64,000 nucleotides of DNA from Aspidapion aeneum (taxonomy: Eukaryota; Arthropoda; Insecta; Coleoptera; Brentidae): positions 21,345,102 to 21,409,101 of the forward strand of contig OY755039.1 in NCBI GenBank assembly GCA_963576565.1. The letters run 5' to 3'. The translations under genes and the position numbers were made by a program. Positions 13,704 to 24,480 of the stretch are shown piece by piece (within the stretch, counting starts at the first letter, position 1; the number at the start of each line of letters is the position of its first letter). Below the pieces are notes generated by a model. It searched no databases, had not been told where the DNA came from, and saw only the letters and a program-made list of their open reading frames with translations.

Positions 13704-16700
13704 TCATTCATGAGAAGTAGGAGGGGGCAGTGGGCAAAGTTTAACTAGTGGTCTTTTATAGACGCCTTTGTTAGTTTTAACCACTGCAACCCTTGGAACC
13801 TTATCAGTTCCGTAGAATAATTCGATAATTCGGCCAAGTGGCCAATCTAAAGGAGACGCATTTTCGTCTTTTATAAGCACGAGAGTACCAATAGTGACCG
13901 AGCTCATGCCCTCAAGCCACTTCGCTCTTTGCTGCAGCGTATGTAAATACTCGGTTCTCCACCGTTTCCAAAAATCCTGTTGGATTCTAACTAAAAGTTG
14001 CCACTCAATGGATTCTTGTTTTGCACAATCTTCGAATATTTTACGTAAGTATTTATCAGCAGAAACAAAATTCGTGCCACAATCTGTGTAAATGTGCTGA
14101 ATTCTGCCTCTTCTAGCCATAAACCGGCGCAGAGCGGCCAAAAAGGCATCAGTAGACATATCCGAAACCAAGTCAATGTAAACGCATTTTACGACACAGC
14201 AAATAAATAGGCAAACGTAGGATTTAACTATCTTAAAACTACGCAACTTTGACGTTTTAATGTCAAAAGGGCCGCAGAAATCGATTCCTACTTGTGAGAA
14301 GGGTTTGGCTTGACATAATCGAAATTTGGGCAAATTTCCCATAGGGGGTTGAAAAGCAATGGGGTTAGTTTTCCAACATGGAAGGCAACTGTGCAATATT
14401 TTGCGGACCACTCGTTTAGCAGCAAGGATCCAAAAGGATTGAAAAAATAAAAATAAAGTGGTCTGTAATCCGCAGTGTAAATAAGTGATATGTATATCTT
14501 TAATAAGCAATGTGGTAAAAATGCAATTATTAGGTAAAAGCAAGGGGTATTTTTTGTCAAAGCATAAATCCGAATGACTCAAGCGACCGCCCACTCGTAA
14601 TAAGCCCGTTTCAGCTTCCAAAAACGGATTTAACCTTTTTATTGCCCTATTGTTTATTGGCCTATTTTCTTGCAACAAACTAATTTCCTTTTTAAAATAA
14701 ATAGATTGGAAATGTTTAATTATAAAAAGTAAAGCGCGATACAACTCAACATTCGTTAAATATGGCTTCTTAATTTTATTTTTATTTTTAAAATTTTCAA
14801 CAGCGCGCAAAAAAAATCCTACAATTCTTTTTATCGCGGATAGCGAACTATATTTTTCAAATAAATTATCAATAAAACTTTTTTGCACGAAAATCGTAAG
14901 GTTCAAACTATTAATCAAATTGCATTTTTCCTTTTGTGATTCTTCGCATGAAGGCAAATTATATTTCGTAAATGACCAGGTATCTACAGGGTCATATAAA
15001 AAATCTGGACCTTTGGACCATTGAGTAAAATTTAAAAAATCGCTTGGGTACATCCCCCTTGACCCGCAGTCAGATATATTCATAGCCGAAGGGACATATA
15101 ACCAATATTCGGGATTTATGCGTTCCTGAATGTAAGCCGCCCTATTCGCAACATAGGTTTTCCAGTTATGCGCAGAGCCTTTTATCCAATCTAACGCGCA
15201 TTGGCTATCAGAAAACGCAAAAATATTTTCAAAAGTTATTTTACTTGAAAAAGTCTCATAAATAAAGGTTAAAAGTTTACAAAGTAAAACACAGCCGCAT
15301 AGCTCTAAACGGGGAATACTTTGTCTTTTAAGGGGAGCTAATTTTGATTTACCAGCCACAAAAAAATTCTGAATAGTATTATCCGAGTAGGTACACCGTA
15401 TATAAACCACGCAGCAATAGCCAAGTTCACTGGCATCACTAAACCCTACTAATTGAGCTGTAGTATAGTTAAAAATATTTATTTTCCTAGGAATAGTAAA
15501 ATTTTGTAAAAAAGAAAGTTCAGATTTAAATTTTTCCCATTTTGACAAAACTTCCGGGGGTACCTTTTCATCCCATTGAAGACCAACAGACCAACAATAC
15601 TGTACCAGTGCCTTTCCATAAAAAGTAACTGGCGTCAAGAATCCGCATGGATCATACATTCTTGCCAGGTCACTAAGTATAGTTCTTTTGGTGCACACTG
15701 TATGTCTGCTGTCCTCAAAAGAGTAGAAAAAATGGTCTTTTACTGGATTCCATTTTAAGCCCAGAATTTTTTGTGTATTATCGCAATCTTGATCAAAAGA
15801 TAAAGCATTGGTTTGAATATGGGATTGAGGCAGATCTTGTAATAATCGGGGGTCATTACTGGTCCATTTTCTAGCCTCAAAGTTACCCTTTCCTAAGAGC
15901 TCAATTAGTTGATTTTTTAATAAAATCGCGTTTTTTAAATCGAAACTACCGGTCGTCACATCGTCAATGTACGTGGATTCCCTAAGTACCTGTGCAGCCA
16001 GGGGCAGTTCCGGGTAATCAGTGGCAAGTTGTAAAAGAGTTCGTATCGCAAGATACGGGGAGCAGGAAACTCCAAAAAGTACAACGTTTATTTCGTAATC
16101 TGTGATAGGTTCGTGTGGCGAAAAACGCCAAAGTATTCTTTGAAATTTATGTTGACTTGGGTCAATAGCAATTCTTCTGTACATTTGTTTCAAATCGCAA
16201 GTGAAACAAACTTCATGTAATCGAAATTTAAGAATAATAGCAACTAAATCTTGTTGCAATTTAGGCCCTGTATACACAGCAGAGTTAAGAGAGACCTTAT
16301 TAGCCGCATGGCTTGAGGCGTCATACACAATCCTCATAGGGGTTGTTAAGGAGTCTTTTTTAAAGACAGCATGATGACTGATGTAGAAAAAATTGTGCAT
16401 CTCAGCATCCGAGGGCGGCGCAACTTTAGTCATGTGCCCCTGGTCTATATAATCTTGCATAACCTCGGAATAAATAGAATTAAAAGATTGATTAAAAAGT
16501 AACCGTCTTTCCAACGAAAAAAATCTGCGCAAAGCAAGAGTGCGCGTGTCTCCAAAATCGGGAGACGTGACTTTAAGCGGCATGGAGACGATGTAACGCC
16601 CCATGGAGTCCCTTTTAGTAGTTTCCTGAAAGTATGTTTCACAAAAAACGTCCTCTGGGGCAAAATGTTTTTTGCTAGGCACTTCCTCTACTTCCCAAAA

Positions 16701-18785
16701 CTTTTGTAGCGTAGAATCAAGAGATTGATTTTCCGATAAAGTAAAAAAAGCGCTACTTTTTAGTGAACAAGAAGAGGTTTCTTTAACTTTACCTAGAAGC
16801 GTCCAACCGAAAGAGGTATTTATACAGACAGGTTTATCAGGGCCGTTATTTATTCTCCCGTCTTGTAAAATATAGGGAAAAATGTCATTTCCAAGTAAAA
16901 AATCGATTTTTTCCGATTTATTAAAATAGGGATCAGCCAAGGTTAAGTTATCGATAAAGTGCCAGTCCTGCAAGTTATAAGGAACTGATGGTTTATTATC
17001 ACAAATTTTATCAATCACAAAAAATGGTGTATTTATTGAAAATAGAGGGTCCACTAGGGAGCCAATAGTACAATTTATGTAAAAATTAGCAGTCGAGTTC
17101 ATTTGATCTAACCCCTGTAGGGTCATTTGTATTTTGCATTTAGGTAGACCTAATTTATTCGCGAAATTTTTTGTTATGAAACTGCTTTGGGCTCCAGAGT
17201 CCAAAATGGCACGGCCTACATGCCAATTATTAAAAACATCTTTAATTTTAATTAGTACGGTAGAGAGCATGACCTCATGATGATTAAGTAACATGCCAAC
17301 AGTAGTGCTTTGCTGACCGCTAGAGATTTGCTGACCAGTGGAAGTGGGTTGACTTGTTGAGGTCAAAAATGGCTGACTCACGGGAATCCCAGGGAGGGCA
17401 GCGGATGTGCTCTGAATAGCTAGTACCGAAGAATGGGTAGAATCAGTATAATTAGGGGTAGTATTATTCGTATAGTTATGAGTAGGTGACCCTTGCGCAT
17501 TATTAGTTGCAAAGCATAAAAGAGAATGATGAAACTTGGCACAATGTAAGCACCTTTTTGTGGTCTTGCACCCGATCTGCGTGTGCGCAGACGCGAGACA
17601 GTTGATACAAGCTCGTCGAGCTTTAATAATATCAAAACGCTCCTGAGGACATTTCTGCAAAAATGAAGGACACTGGAAAATAATATGTTTACCTTGACAC
17701 AGTAGGCACGAAAGGTTTTTATTATTGCTAGCATCAGTAGAGCTATTATTCTGTCGGTCTTCCGAGTTCACAAAAAATGTAGAACGGTTATTTCTATTAT
17801 TAGAAGACGAAGAAAAAGTCGTAGAGCGCGTAATATTTTTACTTATTGTAGCGGGTTGAGGTTGAGGTTCCTTTTGAGGAAGAGCCTCAAGGGCAGTGCA
17901 TTGCCTGGACACAAAATCTTTAAGAATATTGAATTTCGGTATTTCCGTGGACGCGTGTTCCTTTTCAAAGGCCTTTCTGGTCGAGTTGTCTAGCCGATCT
18001 AGGAACATCATAGTTAAAATAAAGTCTGAAAGCGCCGCATTTTCCAACTTAAAGTTTTTTAAAGCCGCTAAATTTTTCGTAAAGGTGTCGATTAAATTAC
18101 GTAAACCTATTGCATTTTCAGATTTAAGGGGAGTAATATTTTCCATTTTTTTCCAGTGTGTCTCGGCCCTCAGGCGTTTATTATTATACCTATCGAAAAG
18201 AGTAGAATACGCAATATGGTAATTTTCGTTAGTTATCGGTATATCTGAAATAAGGTCCAAGGGAGGGCCTTCTAAGTAAGAAACTAAAATATTAAATTTT
18301 TCTAAATTAGTGGCCTTAGTAGAGGTGTGAACCATCGTATTAAACGTTTGTTGAAAGGTGGGAAATTGTTTTAAATCACCCTTAAATGGAACCAATTTCA
18401 TTTTTGGAATCAAAGTATTTTCCGAGTGGCAAACGAACGTACTATTATGATCTGGGGAAGCTATCGAGAGATCCTCACTTGCTTTTTCAAACAGTTCATA
18501 GTGAATCGTTTGAATATCTTGGGATTTTTGAAAAAAATCCTCAAAAAAAGCATTTTCAATGGCAACTTTTGCCGCATCCGTAGCAACCAAAGTAAGCACA
18601 GAATTATGGTGTTTTTCAAAGTCCTTTTCGAATTTTTTAAGCGATCTAAACCCCACCTTAAGTTTATTATGTAAGGAAGGATCAGTTTTTGCCTTTTCAG
18701 CAGTGGAAAAAAGGTATTTTAATTGTTCCATGGCCGTATTACGTAAAACCGTGGAACGGATAATTTTTTCCTGTGTTGTAGGCAT
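13704..18785 (-). CDS. BEL/Pao gag-pol polyprotein, integrase core deleted
   Basis: This single 1693-codon ORF encodes the retrotransposon polyprotein. A gag-like DUF1759 region starts near residue 130. Cys/His zinc knuckles lie at about 358-420 (CLLCQGKH, CINC, CLHC). An aspartic protease has its active site at about 525 (ILDSGAQSSF). The Pao-type reverse transcriptase has its catalytic box at about 939 (YIDDVTTG). An RNase H-like region is near 1190 (AFSDSQCALDWI). The integrase zinc-binding segment is at about 1432-1470, and the two integrase aspartates lie in VGIDFCGPF (~1498) and YTDCGTNF (~1566). A DUF5641-like C-terminus follows. After IEW at about 1593 the sequence jumps directly to QLLVRIQQDFWKRW. 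In the family roughly 100 residues, including the catalytic glutamate, lie between these. The reading frame stays open, so the deletion is in frame and integrase should be inactive. Confidence 0.92.
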   Translation of the reverse strand: MPTTQEKIIRSTVLRNTAMEQLKYLFSTAEKAKTDPSLHNKLKVGFRSLKKFEKDFEKHHNSVLTLVATDAAKVAIENAFFEDFFQKSQDIQTIHYELFEKASEDLSIASPDHNSTFVCHSENTLIPKMKLVPFKGDLKQFPTFQQTFNTMVHTSTKATNLEKFNILVSYLEGPPLDLISDIPITNENYHIAYSTLFDRYNNKRLRAETHWKKMENITPLKSENAIGLRNLIDTFTKNLAALKNFKLENAALSDFILTMMFLDRLDNSTRKAFEKEHASTEIPKFNILKDFVSRQCTALEALPQKEPQPQPATISKNITRSTTFSSSSNNRNNRSTFFVNSEDRQNNSSTDASNNKNLSCLLCQGKHIIFQCPSFLQKCPQERFDIIKARRACINCLASAHTQIGCKTTKRCLHCAKFHHSLLCFATNNAQGSPTHNYTNNTTPNYTDSTHSSVLAIQSTSAALPGIPVSQPFLTSTSQPTSTGQQISSGQQSTTVGMLLNHHEVMLSTVLIKIKDVFNNWHVGRAILDSGAQSSFITKNFANKLGLPKCKIQMTLQGLDQMNSTANFYINCTIGSLVDPLFSINTPFFVIDKICDNKPSVPYNLQDWHFIDNLTLADPYFNKSEKIDFLLGNDIFPYILQDGRINNGPDKPVCINTSFGWTLLGKVKETSSCSLKSSAFFTLSENQSLDSTLQKFWEVEEVPSKKHFAPEDVFCETYFQETTKRDSMGRYIVSMPLKVTSPDFGDTRTLALRRFFSLERRLLFNQSFNSIYSEVMQDYIDQGHMTKVAPPSDAEMHNFFYISHHAVFKKDSLTTPMRIVYDASSHAANKVSLNSAVYTGPKLQQDLVAIILKFRLHEVCFTCDLKQMYRRIAIDPSQHKFQRILWRFSPHEPITDYEINVVLFGVSCSPYLAIRTLLQLATDYPELPLAAQVLRESTYIDDVTTGSFDLKNAILLKNQLIELLGKGNFEARKWTSNDPRLLQDLPQSHIQTNALSFDQDCDNTQKILGLKWNPVKDHFFYSFEDSRHTVCTKRTILSDLARMYDPCGFLTPVTFYGKALVQYCWSVGLQWDEKVPPEVLSKWEKFKSELSFLQNFTIPRKINIFNYTTAQLVGFSDASELGYCCVVYIRCTYSDNTIQNFFVAGKSKLAPLKRQSIPRLELCGCVLLCKLLTFIYETFSSKITFENIFAFSDSQCALDWIKGSAHNWKTYVANRAAYIQERINPEYWLYVPSAMNISDCGSRGMYPSDFLNFTQWSKGPDFLYDPVDTWSFTKYNLPSCEESQKEKCNLINSLNLTIFVQKSFIDNLFEKYSSLSAIKRIVGFFLRAVENFKNKNKIKKPYLTNVELYRALLFIIKHFQSIYFKKEISLLQENRPINNRAIKRLNPFLEAETGLLRVGGRLSHSDLCFDKKYPLLLPNNCIFTTLLIKDIHITYLHCGLQTTLFLFFQSFWILAAKRVVRKILHSCLPCWKTNPIAFQPPMGNLPKFRLCQAKPFSQVGIDFCGPFDIKTSKLRSFKIVKSYVCLFICCVVKCVYIDLVSDMSTDAFLAALRRFMARRGRIQHIYTDCGTNFVSADKYLRKIFEDCAKQESIEWQLLVRIQQDFWKRWRTEYLHTLQQRAKWLEGMSSVTIGTLVLIKDENASPLDWPLGRIIELFYGTDKVPRVAVVKTNKGVYKRPLVKLCPLPPPTSHE

Positions 18786-19208
18786 TATGTAGCAAATTAA
18801 TTATTAATATCTTAAATGAATAGATGGCAACTACCTATGTATAGGTATATTTATCAAAAATTTATTAACACAAAGACACCGCAGCAAAGCGAACGGCGAG
18901 AGGACATAAAAACTGTGCGAGTTTTTTATCACCAGCTGCAGATTTGATCTCCTGTTTTTTATATATGTACTGGTCTTTTTAAAAGTATTTTAAAAGACGA
19001 AGTTTAATATTATTTTTTAATATTTATCAATATATTATATATTTTAGTATTAATTAGCAATTAAATGCACGTAAATGCGTATATTTAAGTATTGAAAAAT
19101 TTCTACACTTTGCAATAAGAAATTTACTTAGCAAATTAAGTCCTTAAAATTCCAAAAAACAGGATGATTTTAACAGGATTGAACATATCTAGGAGCGAAG
19201 GACCAAAA
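18786..19208 (-). other. 5' leader of the BEL/Pao element
   Basis: An AT-rich, 423-bp untranslated segment lies between the 5' LTR and the gag-pol start. It holds the primer-binding site at its LTR end and no other clear feature. Confidence 0.7.
19196..19205 (-). other. Primer-binding site, probably tRNA-Tyr
   Basis: Three bases inside the 5' LTR the element reads TGGTCCTTCG. This is complementary to a CGAAGGACCA tRNA 3' end, which I recall as the acceptor end of insect tRNA-Tyr. The match is 10 bases and the next bases do not extend it well. Confidence 0.55.
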
Positions 19209-19813
19209 TGAAAGGGTAGGGTTAAGGTTATTTCAGCATGGAGGGTATAAACTAGGGTACGCGTGGTTCCAATCCTGTTTGAATCCCGGTTCTTGGGTTC
19301 AAGACACTCAATAGTAGTAAACGAAAAAATTTAAGTTAAAAAGCAAGCTCGACTTACCTATTATTCCAGGAACGTAAATTCTGGAAGGAAACCGGCACTA
19401 TCACCCGCGTGGGTATTGTTCAGAAAAAACCGCAAGGTTAAAATTGTGACGTATATGTCGATATATGAACGACGGCTGTAGTCATGAGTGTGTGTGTGCT
19501 CGATGCTTCCTTGTTTTGGCACAGCGCGCAGCGGCTCGCGCGCCGGTGGTTTCCACACAGTCCATTCTTCAGTGCAGAAGGAAGTAGGGGTAGGAAGGGT
19601 GGAAACACCTAATAAGGGATGCAAGGAAAAGTGCGTCGAGCTTGATAATTATTTAGAGTAAAAGTAAATTAAACGCGCAAATTTCTATTTGCAATAGTGT
19701 AGTAAAATTAACTAGAAAAACAAAAAAAAAAAATAATAATAATACTAAATTCTAAAAACTTCCCAAAAACGTTACAAACAAAAATAAAGCAATATGAGGG
19801 CGAGAACGAACCA
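19209..19813 (-). repeat. 5' LTR of the BEL/Pao element
   Basis: This is identical to the 3' LTR except for one extra A in a poly-A run. It contains the expected promoter by position; I could not assign an individual TATA box with confidence. Confidence 0.93.
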
Positions 19814-20091
19814 GGTACCATTAAACTACCACTATTATCCAAGCGCTACAAGCGCGCATTTCATGCAAAATCAATATTGTTTTCTCTTATATTGTCTTAT
19901 TTTACCGGCCTATTAAGGTAAAGTGACAAATGACACTTTTGTTTCTAGAAAGCATTGAAAGGTACCATTAAACTGCCACTAGTATCTAAGCGCTACTAGC
20001 GCGCATTTCATGCAAAATCAATATTGTTTTCTTTTATTTGGTCTTATTTTACCGGTCTATTAAGGTAAATTGACAAATGGCGTTTTTGTTT

Positions 20092-23000
20092 CTAGAAAGC
20101 ATTGGAAGGTAGCATTAAACTGCCACTATTATTCAAGCGCTACAAGCGCGAATTTCATGTCAAATGAATATTGTTCTTTTTTTATTTGTTTTTATTTTAC
20201 CGGCCTATTAAGGTAAATTGACAAATGGCAACTTTGTTTCTAGAAAGCACTGGAAGGTACCATTAAACTATCACTATTATCCAAGCGCTACAAGCGCGAA
20301 TTTCATGCAAAATCAATATTGTTTTCTCTTATATTGTCTTATTTTACCGGCCTATTAAGGTAAATTGACAAACGACACTTTTGTTTCTAGAAAGCATTGA
20401 AAGGTACCATTAAACTGCCACTAGTATCCAAGCGCTACAAGCGCGCATTTCATATAGAAATCAATATTGTTTTCTTTTATTTGGTCCTATTTTACCGGCC
20501 TATTAAGGTAAATTGACAAATGACACTTTTGTTTCTGGGAAGCATTGGAAGGTCCCATTAAACTGCCACTATTATCTAAGCGCTACTAGCGCGCATTTCA
20601 TGCAAAATCAATATTGTTTACTTTTATTTGGTCTTATTTTACCGGCCTATTAAGGTAAATTGACAAATGGCACTTTTGTTTCTAGAAAGCATTGGAAGGT
20701 AGCATTAAACTGCCACTATTATCCAAGCGCTACAAGCGCGAATTTCATGTCAAATGAATATTGTTCTTTTTTTATTTGTTCTTATTTTACCGGCCTATTA
20801 AGGTAAATTGACAAATGGCAACTTTGTTTCTAGAAAGCACTTGAAGGTACCATTAAACTACCACTATTATCCAAGCGCTACAAGCGCGCTTTCCATGCAA
20901 ACTCAATATTGTTTTCTCTTATATTGTCTTATTTTACCGGCCTATTAAGGTAAATTGACAAATGGCACTTTTGTTTCTAGAAAGCACTTGAAGGTACCAT
21001 TAAACTGTCAGTATTATCCAAGCACGACAAGCGCGCATTTCATGTAAAATCAATATTGTTTTCTATTATTTGGTCTTATTTTACCGGCCTATTAAGGTAA
21101 ATTGACAAATGACACCTTTGTTTCTAGAACGCACTGGAAGGTATTATTAAACTACCACTATTATCCAAGCGCCACAAGCGCGCATTTCATATTGAAATCA
21201 ATATTGTTTTCTTTTATTTGGTCTTATTTTACCGGCCTATTAAGGTAAATTGACAAATGACACTTTTGTTTCTGGAAAGCATTGGAAGGTCCCATTAAAC
21301 TGCCACTATTATCTAAGCGCTACTAGCGCGCATTTCATGCAAAATCAATATTGTTTTCTTTTATTTGGTCTTATTTTACCGGCCTATTAAGGTAAATTGA
21401 CAAATGGCACTTTTGTTTCTAGAAAGCATTGAAAGGTACCATTAAACTGCCACTAGTATCCAAGCGCTACACGCGCGCATTTCATATAGAAATCAATATT
21501 GTTTTCTTTTATTTGGTCTTATTTTACCGGCCTATTAAGGTAAATTGACAAATGACACTTTTGTTTCTAGAAAGCATTGGAAGGTCCCATTAAACTGCCA
21601 CTATTATCTAAGCGCTACTAGAGCGCATTTCGTGCAAAATCAATATTGTTTTCTTTTATTTGGTCTTATTTTACCGGCCTATTAAGGTAAATTGACAAAT
21701 GGCACTTTTGTTTCTAGAAAGCATTGGAAGGTAGCATTAAACTGCCACTATTATCCAAGCGCTACGAGCGCGAATTTCATGTCAAATGAATATTGTTCTT
21801 TTTTTATTTGTTCTTATTTTACCGGCCTATTAAGGTAAATTGACAAATGGCAACTTTGTTTCTAGAAAGCACTGGAAGGTACCATTAAACTATCACTATT
21901 ATCCAAGCGCTACAAGCGCGAATTTCATGTCAAATGAATATTGTTCTTTTTTCATTTGTTCTTATTTTACCGGCCTATTAAGGTAAATTGACAAATGGCA
22001 ACTTTCTTTCTAGAAAGCACTTGAAGCTACCATTAAACTGTCAGTATTATCCAAGCGCTACAAGCGCGCATTTAATGTAAAATCAATATTGTTTTCTATT
22101 ATTTGGTCTTATTTTACCGGCCTATTAAGGTAAATTGACAAATGGCACTTTTGTTTCTAGAAAGCATTGGAAGGTAGCATTAAACTGCCACTATTATCCA
22201 AGCGCTACAAGCGCGAATTTCATGTCAAATGAATATTGTTCTTTTTTTATTTGTTCTTATTTTACCGGCCTATTAAGGTAAAGTGACAAATGACACTTTT
22301 GTTTCTAGAAAGCATTGAAAGGTACCATTAAACTGCCACTAGTATCCAAGCGCTACAAGCGCGCATTTCATATAAAAATCAATATTGTTTTCTTTTATTT
22401 GGTCTTATTTTACCGGCCTATTAAGGTAAATTAACAAATGACACTTTTGTTTCTAGAAAGCATTAGAAGGTAACATTAAACTGCCAGTATTATCCAAGCG
22501 CTACAAGCGCGCATTTCATGTGAAATCAATATTGTTTTCTATTATTTGGTCTTATTTTACCGGCCTATTAAGGTAAATTGACAAATGACACGTTTGTTTC
22601 TAGAAAGCACTGGATGGTACCATTAAACTACCACTATTATCCAAGCGCTACAAGCGCGAATTTCATGTAAAATAAATATTGTTATTTTTTTATTTGTTCT
22701 TATTTTACCGGCCTATTAAGGTAAAGTGACAAATGACACTTTTGTTTCTAGAAAGCATTGAAAGGTACCATTAAACTGCCACTAGTGTCCAAGCGCTACA
22801 AGCGCGCATTTCATATAAAAATCAATATTGTTTTCTTTTATTTGGTCTTATTTTACCGGCCTATTAAGGTAAATTGACAAATGACACTTTTGTTTCTAGA
22901 AAGCATTGGAAGGTCCCATTAAACTGCCACTATTATCTATGCGCTACTAGCGCGCATTTCATGCAAAATCAATATTGTTTTCTTTTATTTGGTCTTATTT

Positions 23001-23484
23001 TACCGGCCTATTAAGGTAAATTGACAAATGGCACTTTTGTTTCTAGAAAGCATTGGAAGGTAGCATTAAACTGCCACTATTATCCAAGCGCTACAGGCGC
23101 GAATTTCATGTCAAATGAATATTGTTCTTTTTTTATTTGTTCTTATTTTACCGGCCTATTAAGGTAAATTGACAAATGGCAACTTTGTTTCTAGAAAGCA
23201 CTTGAAGGTACCATTAAACTACCACTATTATCCAAGCGCTACAAGCGCGCATTTCATGCAAAATCAATATTGTTTTCTCTTATATTGTCTTATTTTACCG
23301 GCCTATTAAGGTAAAGTGACAAATAACACTTTTGTTTCTAGAAAGCATTGAAAGGTACCATTAAACTGCCACTAGTATCTAAGCGCTACTAGCGCGCATT
23401 TCATGCAAAATCAATATTGTTTTCTTTTATTTGGTCTTATTTTACCGGTCTATTAAGGTAAATTGACAAATGGCGTTTTTGTTT
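20092..23484 (-). repeat. Second copy of a 3.39-kb satellite block
   Basis: This matches 9950-13069 continued at 19819-20091 (the BEL element interrupts the first copy) with the same rare variants in the same order: AAGCACGACAAGCG, GCGCTTTCCATGC, CTACACGCGCGC and TACTAGAGCGC. The offset is 10142 bp, or 3393 bp after removing the BEL insertion and its target duplication. The duplication therefore predates the BEL insertion. Confidence 0.85.
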
Positions 23485-24480
23485 CTAGAAAGCATTGGAA
23501 GGTAGCATTAAACTGCCACTATTATCCAAGTGCTACAAGCGCGAATTTCATGTCAAATGAATATTGTTCTTTTTTTATTTGTTCTTATTTTACCGGCCTA
23601 TTAAGGTAAATTGACAAATGGCAACTTTATTTCTAGAAAGCACTTGAAGGTACCATTAAACTGCCAGTATTATCCAAGCGCTACAGGCGCGCATTTCATG
23701 TAAAATCAATATTGTTTTCTATTATTTGGTCTTATTTTACCGGCCTATTAAGGTAAATTGACAAATGACACGTTTGTTTCTAGAAAGCACTGGAGGGTAC
23801 CATTAAACTACCACTATTATCCAAGCGCTACAAGCGCGAATTTCATGTCAAGTGAATATTGTTCTTTATTTATTTGTTCTTATTTTACCGGCCTATTATG
23901 GTAAAGTGACAAATGACACTTTTGCTTCTAGAAAGCATTGAAAGGTACCATTAAACTGCCACTAGTATCCAAGCGTTACAAGCGCGCATTTCATATAAAA
24001 ATCAATATAGTTTTCTTTTATTTGGTCTTATTTTACCGGCCTATTAAGGTAAATTGACAAATGAGACTTTTGTTTCTAGAAAGCACAGGAAGGTACCACT
24101 AAACTACCACTATTATCCAAGCGCTACAAGCGCGCATTTCATGTCAAATGAATATTGCTTTTTTTATTTGTTCTTATTTTATCGGCCTATTAAGGTAAAG
24201 TGACAAATGGGACTTTTGTTTCTAGAAAGCATTGAAAGGTACCATTAAACTGCCACTATTATCCAAGCGCTACAAGCGCGCATTTCATGTCAAATGAATA
24301 TAATTTTTTTTATTTGTGGTTATTTTACCGGCCTATTAAGATAACGTGACAAATGACACTTTTGTTTCTAAAAAGCATTGAAAGGTTCCATTAAGCTGCC
24401 GCTAACGTAAGCGCTATAACTTTGAATTTCATGTCAAATATAATTTTCTTTTTTTTTGGTCCTATTTTACCGGCCTATTA

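Larger units (their letters stand above)
13070..19813 (-). mobile_element. BEL/Pao LTR retrotransposon, nested in the satellite
   Basis: Two 604/605-bp LTRs start TG and end CA and flank a minus-strand element of 6744 bp. The 5-bp target duplication GGTAC sits at 13065-13069 and 19814-19818. An unoccupied version of the same site is visible at 23207-23211 in the duplicated satellite block. The LTRs differ by one A in a homopolymer, so the insertion is very recent. One long gag-pol ORF is present, with no env. Confidence 0.95.
8505..24480 (-). repeat. Right satellite arm, ~147-bp monomers (about 63)
   Basis: Reverse-oriented copies of the left-arm monomer run continuously, interrupted only by the BEL element at 13070-19813. 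Higher-order structure is visible: 8760-9310 repeats at about +1190 bp (about 8 monomers), and a block of about 3393 bp (about 23 monomers) is duplicated in tandem. Monomer variants (GCGCTACAAGCGC against GCGCTACTAGCGC) recur in the same order in the duplicates. Confidence 0.9.

Noticed and set aside
13222..19624. Two identical 87-codon minus-strand ORFs (13222-13485 and 19361-19624)
   Set aside because: They lie at the same position in the two LTRs and are identical because the LTRs are. There is no domain and no sign of coding constraint.
2801..24480. Possible CRISPR array or centromeric satellite
   Set aside because: The repeats are contiguous ~147-bp monomers without unique spacers, oriented as two opposed arms inside TIR-bounded DNA. 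The rest of the window is eukaryotic, and nothing ties the array to a centromere.
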